In this document: positions 17,862-27,062 of the stretch, piece by piece
Layout: the number at the start of each line of letters is the position of its first letter
Position numbering within the stretch: the first letter of the stretch is position 1
Origin: Bacillota bacterium
GTDB taxonomy: Bacteria > Bacillota > Clostridia > Acetivibrionales > DSM-1351
DNA: 64,000 bases
Assembly (NCBI GenBank): GCA_023444055.1
Contig: JAEZRV010000098.1
Location: 1 to 64,000, forward strand
Direction: 5' to 3'
Translations under genes and position numbers: made by a program
The notes under the pieces: model-generated
Databases searched by the model: none
Seen by the model: only the letters and a program-made list of their open reading frames with translations
Told to the model about the DNA's origin: nothing

Positions 17862-17922
17862 TGAACTGCACTTTCAAAACTTGGTTTTAATCCAAATTAT
17901 AGAAGGTGTAGTTCGTTTTTTT
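17862..17922 (+). terminator. Terminator of proS
   Basis: GAACTGCACTTTC pairs with GAAGGTGTAGTTC through G-T pairs, with an inner TTGG...CCAA hairpin, followed by GTTTTTTTA. A typical intrinsic terminator. Confidence 0.7.
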
Positions 17923-18640
17923 ATTGGGAGAAAATACTATTTGTTGTGGTTACTGTTTTTGTATTATTTTGCTGAAAGTCATATACAAATAGCTGATAGT
18001 GGAATTTTTGAGCATGCAGAATCAGTAACCTAATAGGGAATAACATCAAAAATTCAAGCATTAGTGCATTGTTATATCTTTTATCTACTTGAATATTATT
18101 ACAATAGAACCTATAATATAAATAGGACAAAAATGCTAGGACTACTATTTTGTCATTATTTGGCTGAATCCACTTAAAGCCATTTAAAACAGATACTATA
18201 TGTAAGGGATTCTATATATAGGTTCCTGTATGTAAGGAAATCTATATATAATTGTTCAGTATGTAAAGGATTCTGTATTAAAGAACAGAAGAAGCCTAGT
18301 AGGGAATAACACAAAATTTTGTATGTGCTAAGTAAAGGTGAGTAGAGGAGGTGACAGATAGAAAAAGGATTTAGAAAGTCCAATATAAGATTAAGGATTT
18401 GTTAGATTAATACGGCTGTTTTGTATTAATCTAGACAACAGCATTTGTAATACATATTTTTTCACTTCTGCTTGGTGTTTGCAACATTATTGTCTATTTA
18501 TAAGTGTTATTTCATAATACAAAAGATAAATCAAATAAATTGATAGATAAAGTTTAATAGATAGAAAAACTAAAGGTATCAGTAAATTAATACTATTAAT
18601 TATCCATAGCTCTGCTATGAAAATATTAGGGGGTAGTCTG
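17923..18640. other. Non-coding gap before the first cellulosomal gene
   Basis: About 700 bases without a credible gene. Bases ~18193-18280 contain three degenerate copies of a ~26-base unit around TATGTAAGGGATTCTATATA. The rest is AT-rich and presumably holds the GH5 promoter, but no clear -35/-10 pair could be chosen. Confidence 0.5.
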
Positions 18641-20071
18641 ATGAAAAAGACAATAGCTTTTTTACTATGTTTTTTAATGATTTTTACAGCATTATTGCCA
18701 ATGCAAAATGCTAATGCGTATGATGCATCACTTATTCCGAATCTTAATATTCAAGATAAGAACATTCCGAATAATGATGCAATGAATTTTGCAAAAGGGT
18801 TAAGACTTGGATGGAACTTAGGTAATACATTTGATGCTTTTAACGGCACAAATATTACAAATGATTTAGATTATGAAACATCATGGAGCGGAATAAAAAC
18901 TACTAAGCAAATGATTGATGCAGTTAAAGCAAAGGGATTCAATACTGTACGTATTCCAGTTAGTTGGAGTGTACATGTAACTGGCTCAGACTGTAAGATT
19001 AATGAACAGTGGATGAATCGTGTTCAAGAAGTAGTTAACTATTGTATAGACAATAAAATGTATGTAATATTGAACTGTCATCACGATTGTGATAAATCAA
19101 GAGGATATTTTCCAACCAGTCAATATTTGAATACTTCAAGAAACTATATTACTAAAATTTGGGCACAAATAGCAACTAAGTTTGCAAATTATGACAATCA
19201 TCTTATTTTTGAAGGCATGAATGAGCCTCGTCTTGTAGGACATGCTAATGAGTGGTGGCCTGAGCTCACAAATTCAGATGTACGTGATGCAATTAATTGT
19301 ATTAATACACTAAATCAAGATTTTGTTAATACAGTACGTGCAACAGGCGGAAAAAATGCAAGCAGATACCTAATGGTTCCTGGATATGTTGCATCTCCTG
19401 ATGGAGCAACAAACGATTATTTCAGAATGCCAAATGATTCAGCTAATAGTAAGTTAATAGTATCTGTACATGCATATTGCCCATGGGGTTTTTGCGGATT
19501 AGCAATGGCTGATGGCGGTGTAAATACTTGGAATATGAATAATTCAACAGATCAAAGCGAAGTTACTTGGTTTATGGATAACGTTTACAACAAGTATACT
19601 AGTAGAGGAATTCCAGCAGTAATCGGAGAATGTGGTGCAGTAGATAAGAATAATCTTAAGACAAGAGTAGAGTATATGTCATACTATGTTGGACAAGCTA
19701 GGTCACGTGGAATAGTTTGTGTATTGTGGGATAACAATAACTTCTCAGGTACTGGAGAATTATTTGGTTTCTTAGATAGAAGAAACTGTCAGTTTAAGTT
19801 CCCTGAAATTATAGATGGAATGGTTAAATATGCTTTTCCAGCACAGCCTGACGATGACCCAGATCCAATAATTAAATACGGAGATTACAATAAAGACGGT
19901 AATATTGATGCAATAGATTATGCAAAGTTTAAGATAGATTTCTTATTGAATCCAAATCATGGATACGAGGAATCAATGGATCTTAATCTTGATAAGACAG
20001 TAGATTCAATTGACTTTGCAATTTTGAAACAATATTTGCTCGGCATTGTTACTACACTTCCTAAAAAATAA
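18641..20071 (+). CDS. Cellulosomal GH5 endoglucanase (subfamily 4-like) with dockerin
   Basis: A 476-residue secreted enzyme: signal peptide (MKKTIAFLLCFLMIFTALLP, ending near NANA), GH5 catalytic domain at about 40-395, and a C-terminal dockerin. Catalytic residues are the acid/base Glu in FEGMNEPRL and the nucleophile Glu in VIGECGAVD; GLRLGWNLGNTFDAF opens the barrel. The pattern matches subfamily 4, which includes endoglucanases and xyloglucanases. The dockerin repeats are GDYNKDGNIDAIDYAKFK and DLNLDKTVDSIDFAILK, calcium-binding EF-hand-like loops that dock on a scaffoldin cohesin. AGGGGG (18629-18634) selects ATG 18641 over the TTG at 18617. It has its own terminator, so it is monocistronic. 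Confidence 0.9.
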   Translation: MKKTIAFLLCFLMIFTALLPMQNANAYDASLIPNLNIQDKNIPNNDAMNFAKGLRLGWNLGNTFDAFNGTNITNDLDYETSWSGIKTTKQMIDAVKAKGFNTVRIPVSWSVHVTGSDCKINEQWMNRVQEVVNYCIDNKMYVILNCHHDCDKSRGYFPTSQYLNTSRNYITKIWAQIATKFANYDNHLIFEGMNEPRLVGHANEWWPELTNSDVRDAINCINTLNQDFVNTVRATGGKNASRYLMVPGYVASPDGATNDYFRMPNDSANSKLIVSVHAYCPWGFCGLAMADGGVNTWNMNNSTDQSEVTWFMDNVYNKYTSRGIPAVIGECGAVDKNNLKTRVEYMSYYVGQARSRGIVCVLWDNNNFSGTGELFGFLDRRNCQFKFPEIIDGMVKYAFPAQPDDDPDPIIKYGDYNKDGNIDAIDYAKFKIDFLLNPNHGYEESMDLNLDKTVDSIDFAILKQYLLGIVTTLPKK

Positions 20072-20142
20072 TACTACTAAATAAAGGTGTTAATATTTTA
20101 GGTCTAGCTTAGGTTGACAAAAGCTAATTATAATATTATAAA

Positions 20143-20187
20143 GAACCTTTCCAAGGTATTAAAAAAACCTTCGGAAAGGTTTTTTAG
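20143..20187 (+). terminator. Terminator after the GH5 gene
   Basis: GAACCTTTCCAAGGT and ACCTTCGGAAAGGTT form a strong stem followed by TTTTTAGTTTTT. Confidence 0.8.
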
Positions 20188-20474
20188 TTTTTGGTTTTAA
20201 TTGGTATGACGGCTAAGGTGTTGTTGTAAGTGTAACCAAAATATGTTAAAATTTATATGCATACATTCCTACCATTCATAAAAAAAGGTGCCAAGTGGAT
20301 TGACTATTTTAGTTCAAGAGTTATTAATAAATACATCATTATTATTGTTAAATTTGTAAACAAATTAATCCACTAAAAACCGGCATTATACCTCATTTAA
20401 GATTTCTTTTGAGAAATTTCTCAAGATAAGAAATCATACACCCAATTAAGAATTTACAAAATAGGAGGCTGAAG

Positions 20475-21803
20475 ATGGGAAATAATTTAAAAACTATTAC
20501 ACAAGAAAAAAAGGTAACCTTTAAAGGATTAAAATCATTTGTGTTAATCTTGGCTTTAGTATTTAATTCAGTAGCATTTGGAATTGGCACCGTTAGTGCA
20601 GAATCAGAGAATATATCTGATGGTATTGCTGCTAACGATATAGTTAAAGTGCCGTTCTTACCACAGAAATTTATTACAGCTACACAGGATTTTTCATTTG
20701 ATTTATTCAGAGAGTCTATTGATTTTGAAAAAAACTCTCTTGTATCACCTACCTCTGTAGTACTAGCCATGGGAATGACTTCAAATGGATCTGATAATAA
20801 TACCAAGTTGCAATTTCAACAACTACTTGCAAAAAATCAATTCTCAGTAAAACAATTGAATTATTACTACAATGTAATGAGTTCAATACTTCAAAACAAT
20901 AATAATACTACAGATTCTGTTTATGGTAATCAACTTAAATTAGCAAATTCTATATGGTTTAAGGACAGCTATGACATATATTATAACTTTTTGCAGACGA
21001 ATGCAGACTATTACAAGGCTGATATATTTAAATCAGATTTTGGTTCTGATACTGTAACTGATATTAATAATTGGGTAAATAATAAAACAGGTGGACTTAT
21101 TGATAAAATAATTGATCAAATTGATGAGAACACAATGATGTTTTTAATTAATGCATTGCTTTTTGAGGCAGAATGGCAAAAGCAATTTGCTAAAGAAGAT
21201 GCCAGCTTTGCAAGTTTTAAAAACTTAAACGGCAGTTACTTAAATGGAATATTTTTCAACTCATCAAAAGAGGCTTTCCTTAAAAGTGAGAATGCAACAG
21301 GATTTATCAAACCATATAAAGGTGGTAAATACAGCTTTGTAGCAATGCTTCCTAACGAAAAAACATCAATAAAGGATTATGTACAGACTCTTAACGCAAG
21401 CAGCTTCCAAAGCTTTTTAAACAGTAGCCTTGATGGAAAAACTGCAGATATCGGTATACCTAAGTTTGAGTACAGTTTTGATGTAAAATTAATTGATCCA
21501 TTCAAGAGGTTGGGCTTTGTAGATGCCTTTTTCCCTAGTGTCGCAGACTTCAGCAAAATGGCACCTCCTCCTGAATCTATTTATATAAGAGACATTCTTC
21601 ACAAAACATATATCCAGTTAAGTGAGGTTGGAACTAAAGCTGGTGCTGTAACAAAGGTGGAAATGGCAGATAAAGCAATGCCACCAGTTGAAAATAAAGT
21701 ACTACTGAATCGCCCATTTGTGTATGCGATAGTTGATAATGGAACAAAGCTGCCTATATTTATTGGCACAGTGATAAATCCATTTGAAAAAGTAGCAAAG
21801 TAA
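20475..21803 (+). CDS. Secreted serpin (serine protease inhibitor)
   Basis: A 442-residue serpin with a signal sequence (KGLKSFVLILALVFNSVAFG, cleavage near VSA). The fold signatures are present: LVSPTSVVLAMGMTSNGSD, WFKDSYDIYY, MMFLINALLFEAEWQKQF and the C-terminal LNRPFVYAIVD. The reactive-loop hinge reads EVGTKAGAVT, with small residues at the critical positions, so the protein should be inhibitory rather than a non-inhibitory relative. Counting from hinge Glu P17 places Lys at P1 (DK|AM), implying trypsin-like targets (inference). No dockerin is present, unlike some clostridial serpins. GGAGG precedes the ATG. It lies between cellulosomal genes and may protect secreted enzymes from proteases. 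Confidence 0.9.
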   Translation: MGNNLKTITQEKKVTFKGLKSFVLILALVFNSVAFGIGTVSAESENISDGIAANDIVKVPFLPQKFITATQDFSFDLFRESIDFEKNSLVSPTSVVLAMGMTSNGSDNNTKLQFQQLLAKNQFSVKQLNYYYNVMSSILQNNNNTTDSVYGNQLKLANSIWFKDSYDIYYNFLQTNADYYKADIFKSDFGSDTVTDINNWVNNKTGGLIDKIIDQIDENTMMFLINALLFEAEWQKQFAKEDASFASFKNLNGSYLNGIFFNSSKEAFLKSENATGFIKPYKGGKYSFVAMLPNEKTSIKDYVQTLNASSFQSFLNSSLDGKTADIGIPKFEYSFDVKLIDPFKRLGFVDAFFPSVADFSKMAPPPESIYIRDILHKTYIQLSEVGTKAGAVTKVEMADKAMPPVENKVLLNRPFVYAIVDNGTKLPIFIGTVINPFEKVAK

Positions 21804-21936
21804 TTAATAACTCAACTTTACCAGTCGAACACCGATGGGCTTTTTATTTGGGAAAGTTTAGTTATTAATTTATCTAGTTTCAAGATTCTTAGTTTTTGAC
21901 ATTGATAGAGAATGGTAGGATTAGACTGGTATATTT

Positions 21937-22031
21937 GGGGCTGTTGCAAAATACTCTTAATAATTATATATTGTATCTGTTTTTTAACCGATACGTATAT
22001 AATGTGGTTAAGAATTTTTTGCAACAGCCCC
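21937..22031. mobile_element. Miniature inverted-repeat element, copy 2 (minimal)
   Basis: A 95-bp element with ends GGGGCTGTTGCAAAA and TTTTTTGCAACAGCCCC, pairing for ~24 bases each side; its centre differs from the other copies. It sits between the convergent serpin and branching-enzyme genes. No certain target duplication is visible. Confidence 0.65.
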
Positions 22032-22084
22032 TATAAGTTTCAGTAGCAATAGACTTATTGTGGAAAAGTTTAGTCGCTTATTCT

Positions 22085-22121
22085 AATTTGCATTTAAAAA
22101 TGTGGTATCACATTTTTAAAT
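22085..22121. repeat. REP-like palindrome, copy 1
   Basis: ATTTAAAAATGTG-GTAT-CACATTTTTAAAT is a perfect 13-bp stem with a four-base loop. The same sequence with a few changes is at 41158-41194, also just after a gene end. A GCCGC/GCGGC and a GAGC/GCTC pair follow, so it may double as the terminator of the branching-enzyme gene. Confidence 0.5.
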
Positions 22122-22167
22122 AGCCGCTTCTGCGGCGATGGAGCGAAGCTCGAAATAGTATTATTCT

Positions 22168-24123
22168 TTATTTATTTGTATATTTTAAAACAATTGCTGT
22201 TCTGCGATCTACTACAACACCCTCATTTCGAAGCAGTCCTTCATTAATAAATTCATCTACATAACCTCCAAATCTCTGCCAGGCACTATGAAATACAATG
22301 TCAAATTCAGAAGTGTTTTTTAATTCATGGACAAAACTATTTTGTGAATGAAAATTGAAAATAAAAGTGTAATCGCCTTTTGTAAATGCTAATGTTTTAC
22401 TAATTTCATTTACGTAAAGCAGGCACGTAGGTCTATCGTGTATCCCATTGTCAGCTAGAAAACTTAACATTCCAACATCAAAATTATTGAGATACTCATA
22501 TTTCAAAAATGGGTTGTCCACTAAACTCCATTGACGTCTTGCATATTTATAACTCCAGCCATTGCCCTCACGCGGAAAATCAATCCATTCAGGATGTCCA
22601 AATTCATTTCCCATAAAATTCAGATAGCCGTCACCGCCTAAAATACAAGTAATAAAGCGTAGCATTTTATGTAACGCAATAGCTCTGTCAATAGCTTCGT
22701 CATTGGAGGCTTTATCCATATGAAAATACATTTCTTTGTCAGCAAGCCAGAAGATAAGTGTTTTGTCACCTACGAGAGCCTGGTCATGGGACTCTGCATA
22801 AGCAATTACTTTCTCTTGTGGTCTACGGGTTGTCAATTCATACCATAGCGTTCCGATATTCCAATATTCATCTTGAGTTTTCATCATTTTAATTAATAAG
22901 TCAGGCAAACCCATACCAAGACGGTAATCAAATCCAATACCGCCGACTTCAATAGGCAAGCACATACCTGGCATTCCACTCATATCCTCAGCAATGAGTA
23001 TGCAATTTGGATTTGCTTCCTTTGCCACCTCAGTAGACAATTGAAGATATGTTATTGCTTCAAGATCGGTATTCATTGAGAAATATTTTTCGTAATCATC
23101 GAATGCAGTTCCTCTGCCATGATGATGATAAAGCATAGAGGTTACGCCATCAAAACGGAAGCCATCCAAATGGTATTCCTCTAGCCAATATTTTATATTA
23201 GACAATAGGAAATGCTGAACCTCCGGTTTTCCATAATTAAAAAGGCGAGTTTTCCAATCAGGGTGATCGCCTTTTTCTCCGTGATGGCAGAATTGATAAT
23301 CTGTTCCGTCAAATTCGGCTAATCCTTCTACTGTATTCTTTACTGTATGAGAATGAACTAAATCCATAATTACTGCTATACCTAAGCTATGAGCCTTATC
23401 TACAAGTGCTTTGAAGTCTTCAGGAGTACCGAAACGTGAGGATACTGCGTAAAAGTTTGAAACCTGGTATCCAAAAGAACCATAATATGGGTGCTCCATA
23501 ATGGCCATAATTTGAATTGTAGTATAGCCTAATTTTTTTATTCGTGGCAATGTGTTTTCAACAAACTCTGAGAATGTAGATACACCTTCTTTTTCTCCAG
23601 ACATACCGATATGACATTCATAGATATATAAAGGCTTCTGTGGCTTGAATCCCTCATCATGCCATTCGAATTTTTCAGGTGGATACCATATGACCCCATC
23701 AAAAATTCTTGATTGGTCATTCTGTATAACCCTTTTACAGTAGAGAGGTATACGATCATATGTGGTATTATTAGCTTTTAATTTCAGTCTGACTCTTGAG
23801 TCGTGTGGAAGTTTACCCTTAACAAACAACTCCCAGTTACCGTTTGGCAGTTTTTGCAGGGTATGTGTTTTTTCATTCCAGTTATTAAAATCTCCGATTA
23901 AAGAAATCTCTTGTGCATTAGGAGCCCATTCCCTGTATACCCAGCCATCTTCTGTTGGATGAAAACCATAATAAAGATGACCGTTAGCGAAAGACATAAG
24001 TGAATTGTTATCTTTAACTAGCATGTATTTGACTTCCTTGTAACGATTCATACGTAACTCAATATCATCACCAAAAGACTGCAGGAAAGGGTCTATTTTC
24101 AAAATTCCGTATTCTTTAGTCAT
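22168..24123 (-). CDS. 1,4-alpha-glucan branching enzyme, GH13_8-like
   Basis: A 651-residue glycogen branching enzyme that cuts alpha-1,4 glucan and re-attaches it as alpha-1,6 branches. The N-terminal CBM48 region (YYGFHPTEDGWVYREWAPNA, LIGDFNNWNE) is followed by the GH13 barrel with DLVHSH, DGFRFDGVTSML (nucleophile Asp), LIAEDMSG (acid/base Glu) and AESHDQALVGDKT (third acid). DGFRFDGVTSMLYHHHG and the ending point to the subfamily 8 group, which includes eukaryotic enzymes, rather than the common bacterial GlgB (subfamily 9). ATG 24123 is preceded by AAGGATGAG; an upstream in-frame start at 24162 has none. No other glycogen gene is nearby. Confidence 0.9.
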   Translation of the reverse strand: MTKEYGILKIDPFLQSFGDDIELRMNRYKEVKYMLVKDNNSLMSFANGHLYYGFHPTEDGWVYREWAPNAQEISLIGDFNNWNEKTHTLQKLPNGNWELFVKGKLPHDSRVRLKLKANNTTYDRIPLYCKRVIQNDQSRIFDGVIWYPPEKFEWHDEGFKPQKPLYIYECHIGMSGEKEGVSTFSEFVENTLPRIKKLGYTTIQIMAIMEHPYYGSFGYQVSNFYAVSSRFGTPEDFKALVDKAHSLGIAVIMDLVHSHTVKNTVEGLAEFDGTDYQFCHHGEKGDHPDWKTRLFNYGKPEVQHFLLSNIKYWLEEYHLDGFRFDGVTSMLYHHHGRGTAFDDYEKYFSMNTDLEAITYLQLSTEVAKEANPNCILIAEDMSGMPGMCLPIEVGGIGFDYRLGMGLPDLLIKMMKTQDEYWNIGTLWYELTTRRPQEKVIAYAESHDQALVGDKTLIFWLADKEMYFHMDKASNDEAIDRAIALHKMLRFITCILGGDGYLNFMGNEFGHPEWIDFPREGNGWSYKYARRQWSLVDNPFLKYEYLNNFDVGMLSFLADNGIHDRPTCLLYVNEISKTLAFTKGDYTFIFNFHSQNSFVHELKNTSEFDIVFHSAWQRFGGYVDEFINEGLLRNEGVVVDRRTAIVLKYTNK

Positions 24124-24370
24124 TTTATACTCATCCTTATCTAATTTTATTAACATAAGCAATGTTCGTTTACGATTTAAATATTTTTTTCCTATTACTA
24201 ATATATACTAAAAGCCATAAAAATAAAAGTATGGATATATTTTATATTTATACAGATGTATGAGGTAGATATCTGTATTAGTTGACAATAAAGAATTATG
24301 GAGTGGAGGAGATAGGTCGCTTGGGAAATAACAAGAAAAAATAAGCGTAAAATAAATAATAAGCATAATG

Positions 24371-24475
24371 AAAGCCAATAACCAGCAATAATTGAATTAC
24401 TCCACTGTCAGGTATTCATATGAATTGTATACCTGACATAAATGTAGTGTTTCAATATATGGTTATTGGCTTTTA
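24371..24475. repeat. Long nested inverted repeat between glucan and cellulase genes
   Basis: AAAGCCAATAACCA at the left pairs with TGGTTATTGGCTTT at the right; inside, ATTGAATTACTCCAC pairs imperfectly with GTAGTGTTTCAAT, and TGTCAGGTAT with ATACCTGACA at the tip. The whole 105 bp forms one hairpin. It may terminate the GH9 transcript arriving on the minus strand, or be a miniature element. Confidence 0.55.
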
Positions 24476-24548
24476 GCTATGGAGCGGTCAAGAACTGTTT
24501 GAGATTTGACCGCTACCACTGATAGAAAATATAAAGGGTTTATGGATG

Positions 24549-26918
24549 CTAAATCCCTAATAATTGCTTCTTCAACAGAGCGAAATCAATTGCATCTATA
24601 GAAGTGTCGTCATTCATATCTGCAGCTTTCAAAAAGTCTTCAGTTAAGAGCTTAGAACCTAAAAGATGCATTTTAAGGGCTGCATAATCTATCGCATTTA
24701 CTTCTTTATCACCATTTAAATCACCTTTTATAATATCTGGTTGCTCTGGATTTTCTGGAGTTGATGGCTTAGTTCCATCGGGTTCAATACCACCAACAAG
24801 AACACCTTTGTCATAAACACAGATGTAATCTGTTCTCATAGGTACACCTGTCCAGTTATCATCAGTAGTATTCAAATCCTGATGACTCCAGTCATCTTTA
24901 GAGTTCCAGGTGTTCTGCCATGCATAAGTACCAAGCGCAAGCTGGTATTTCTTATTGGAACCAGCAATAGGATATCCATCCCATGTTACTTCCACATAGT
25001 AGATATTGTTAGCACCTAATTTAGAACTTTCATACTTAGTAGGACCTGTAAGAACTCCATCAACACCTTCGCCACCTTCAACATAAGCTTGATCGTATAA
25101 CTCTCTTAATTCTATATAGTTAGGTTCAATAGAGGACATCCCTGTGGAATCGAAATAGTATCTTACTGAAAGCTTTTCCGATGCTTCGGTAACATTTTTA
25201 GATTTTACATACATTGTTATTTCAGTAGCTTTTTCTGCACCATCCTGTACCATATCTTTACAGAAACCTTCTACCCAGTATTCAGGAGTAAGTGGGTGTT
25301 CAGGGTCCTCAGTGTTTCCAGGTGGTGGTGGGAAATCTGGTGTGATTTGCATTGATGAATCACCAAAATAGCGGTAAAGACCTGCACAAGCACCAACAAA
25401 TGCAGCATTATAGTCGATTGTTACTTCATTGTAGATATAATCTGCCGTGACGTCTTTGTGGAAATCTTTTGCATCTGGACCACCAACCAATGCACCATAC
25501 AGTACATATCTTTGATCTCCAGTTTCCTCGCATGTTGCAAAACCTGATGATGCTCTATGGTGTGGCTTTGTTGCAGAAATATCGTTGTATCCAACTATAT
25601 AACAGCGATTCATTGGATTATCACCCATTATATAGTTCATCTGAGACTTTGCCCACTCACCATATTTAGAAGCTTTATCACCATGATGTTTGTCATAAAC
25701 TAAAGCTATTTGCTGAGTAGCAGTGTTATATCTTGCTGAACCCCATTGACTGAGGAAAGAGTATCCTGCTGGTGTTACCTGAGGAGTTCTTCCTTGCATC
25801 CAATTGTCTACTGTTTTTGCTACCTGACTCCAGAAGTCTATTTCTTCGTAAGGACTCTTGTTAGTAGCTGTTTTATATCTGTTTTCAAATTTGTCGCTGT
25901 CTTTATCATATAAGTCGTCTATTTCACCTAAAAGACATGCTGTACCAGCCCAAACATCATTCCAGCAATGAGTCCAGCAGGAAGGTGCATAGTAATCAAA
26001 TAATGGGAATAATTCATCCAGATAATGATCGTCCTGTGTTGCTAAATAAAGCCATGCTGCTGCCCAACAGTAGTCATCCTCCCATTTGGTTGAAGAATAA
26101 TAACCTTTAGGTCCATCATTATTAACTGCTTTTTCAGGAGCTCTTTCTGCAAATTCAAATAAAGCTTTTGCATACTTAAGGTTCTTTGCTGCATATTCAG
26201 GATCTTCATCCTTAAAATTAAAATAGTTAGCTGTAAGTGAAGCTGATGCTGCTGCTAAGCAGTCAGTAGAAGGCATTGCATCAGTAGCAAAGAATCCTCT
26301 TCTGAACATTTTATCAATTTCAGGGGATTGCCAATAAGCGTGGTCAACATCACCATCACCTACTTGATAGCAAAATGCTATAGCTTTACCTGTCTTATCT
26401 AAAAATGTACACTTCATAAAATAATCATTAAAATATCTTAAAATTGTTTTCATATGAGCATCTTGCTCAGTTGTTTCATATTGTTCTCTAAATTCATAGA
26501 AGCCCCATCCTAATGTTGAACCGGAATAGGCTTCAGGCATACCGAATTTTACGTGGTCACCAGCGTCATGAAATCCACCTGAAACATCTACACAACCATC
26601 TCCGTCAGGGTCAAGAACACTTTTATTAGCAGTAATGAAGCTTTCAGTCATATTAGTGTTGGTACTGTCAAGTTTCAGTTTTGCATCATAGGTATGGCAA
26701 TTTTTTCTCCATACGTATTGATTATTTTCGTTAACACCTGTACCACACATATTTGCATCATAGAAATATTGAGAATACTGCAATGCTTTTGCATAGTTAA
26801 ATTCTAAATCTGCTGCACTAACATCAATAGTACTAACTGGACTAACTAGCATACTCAAGATAACAGCACCCATAATGGAAGTTCTTGAGAGCTTAGAAAA
26901 GATTTTTTTCATCTTCAT
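24549..26918 (-). CDS. Cellulosomal GH9 cellulase with CBM3 and dockerin
   Basis: A 789-residue secreted cellulase: signal peptide (to about 36), GH9 catalytic domain ~38-515, CBM3 module ~540-715 of the type fused to GH9 enzymes (LSVRYYFDSTGM, IYYVEVTWDGYPI), linker, and dockerin (GDLNGDKEVNAIDYAALK, DMNDDTSIDAIDFALLK). The catalytic base Asp pair is in GGFHDAGDHVKFG, the conserved His in PHHRASSGF, and the acid Glu in YNEVTIDYNAAFVGA. GH9 with such a CBM3 usually gives processive endoglucanase action on cellulose. GAAAGGAAGG precedes the ATG. It is the downstream partner of a near-copy GH9 gene 144 bases upstream. Confidence 0.93.
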   Translation of the reverse strand: MKMKKIFSKLSRTSIMGAVILSMLVSPVSTIDVSAADLEFNYAKALQYSQYFYDANMCGTGVNENNQYVWRKNCHTYDAKLKLDSTNTNMTESFITANKSVLDPDGDGCVDVSGGFHDAGDHVKFGMPEAYSGSTLGWGFYEFREQYETTEQDAHMKTILRYFNDYFMKCTFLDKTGKAIAFCYQVGDGDVDHAYWQSPEIDKMFRRGFFATDAMPSTDCLAAASASLTANYFNFKDEDPEYAAKNLKYAKALFEFAERAPEKAVNNDGPKGYYSSTKWEDDYCWAAAWLYLATQDDHYLDELFPLFDYYAPSCWTHCWNDVWAGTACLLGEIDDLYDKDSDKFENRYKTATNKSPYEEIDFWSQVAKTVDNWMQGRTPQVTPAGYSFLSQWGSARYNTATQQIALVYDKHHGDKASKYGEWAKSQMNYIMGDNPMNRCYIVGYNDISATKPHHRASSGFATCEETGDQRYVLYGALVGGPDAKDFHKDVTADYIYNEVTIDYNAAFVGACAGLYRYFGDSSMQITPDFPPPPGNTEDPEHPLTPEYWVEGFCKDMVQDGAEKATEITMYVKSKNVTEASEKLSVRYYFDSTGMSSIEPNYIELRELYDQAYVEGGEGVDGVLTGPTKYESSKLGANNIYYVEVTWDGYPIAGSNKKYQLALGTYAWQNTWNSKDDWSHQDLNTTDDNWTGVPMRTDYICVYDKGVLVGGIEPDGTKPSTPENPEQPDIIKGDLNGDKEVNAIDYAALKMHLLGSKLLTEDFLKAADMNDDTSIDAIDFALLKKQLLGI

Positions 26919-27062
26919 AATATTCCTTCCTTTCTAACTTAGGTACTAGCCCATGTCTCTTATTTTAACTGACTTATAGCAAAATGTAGACATGGACTAT
27001 TGATATTACAAATAACATATACATTTTTAGTTTAGCAAAATGTAATCACAGACCAATTGATA

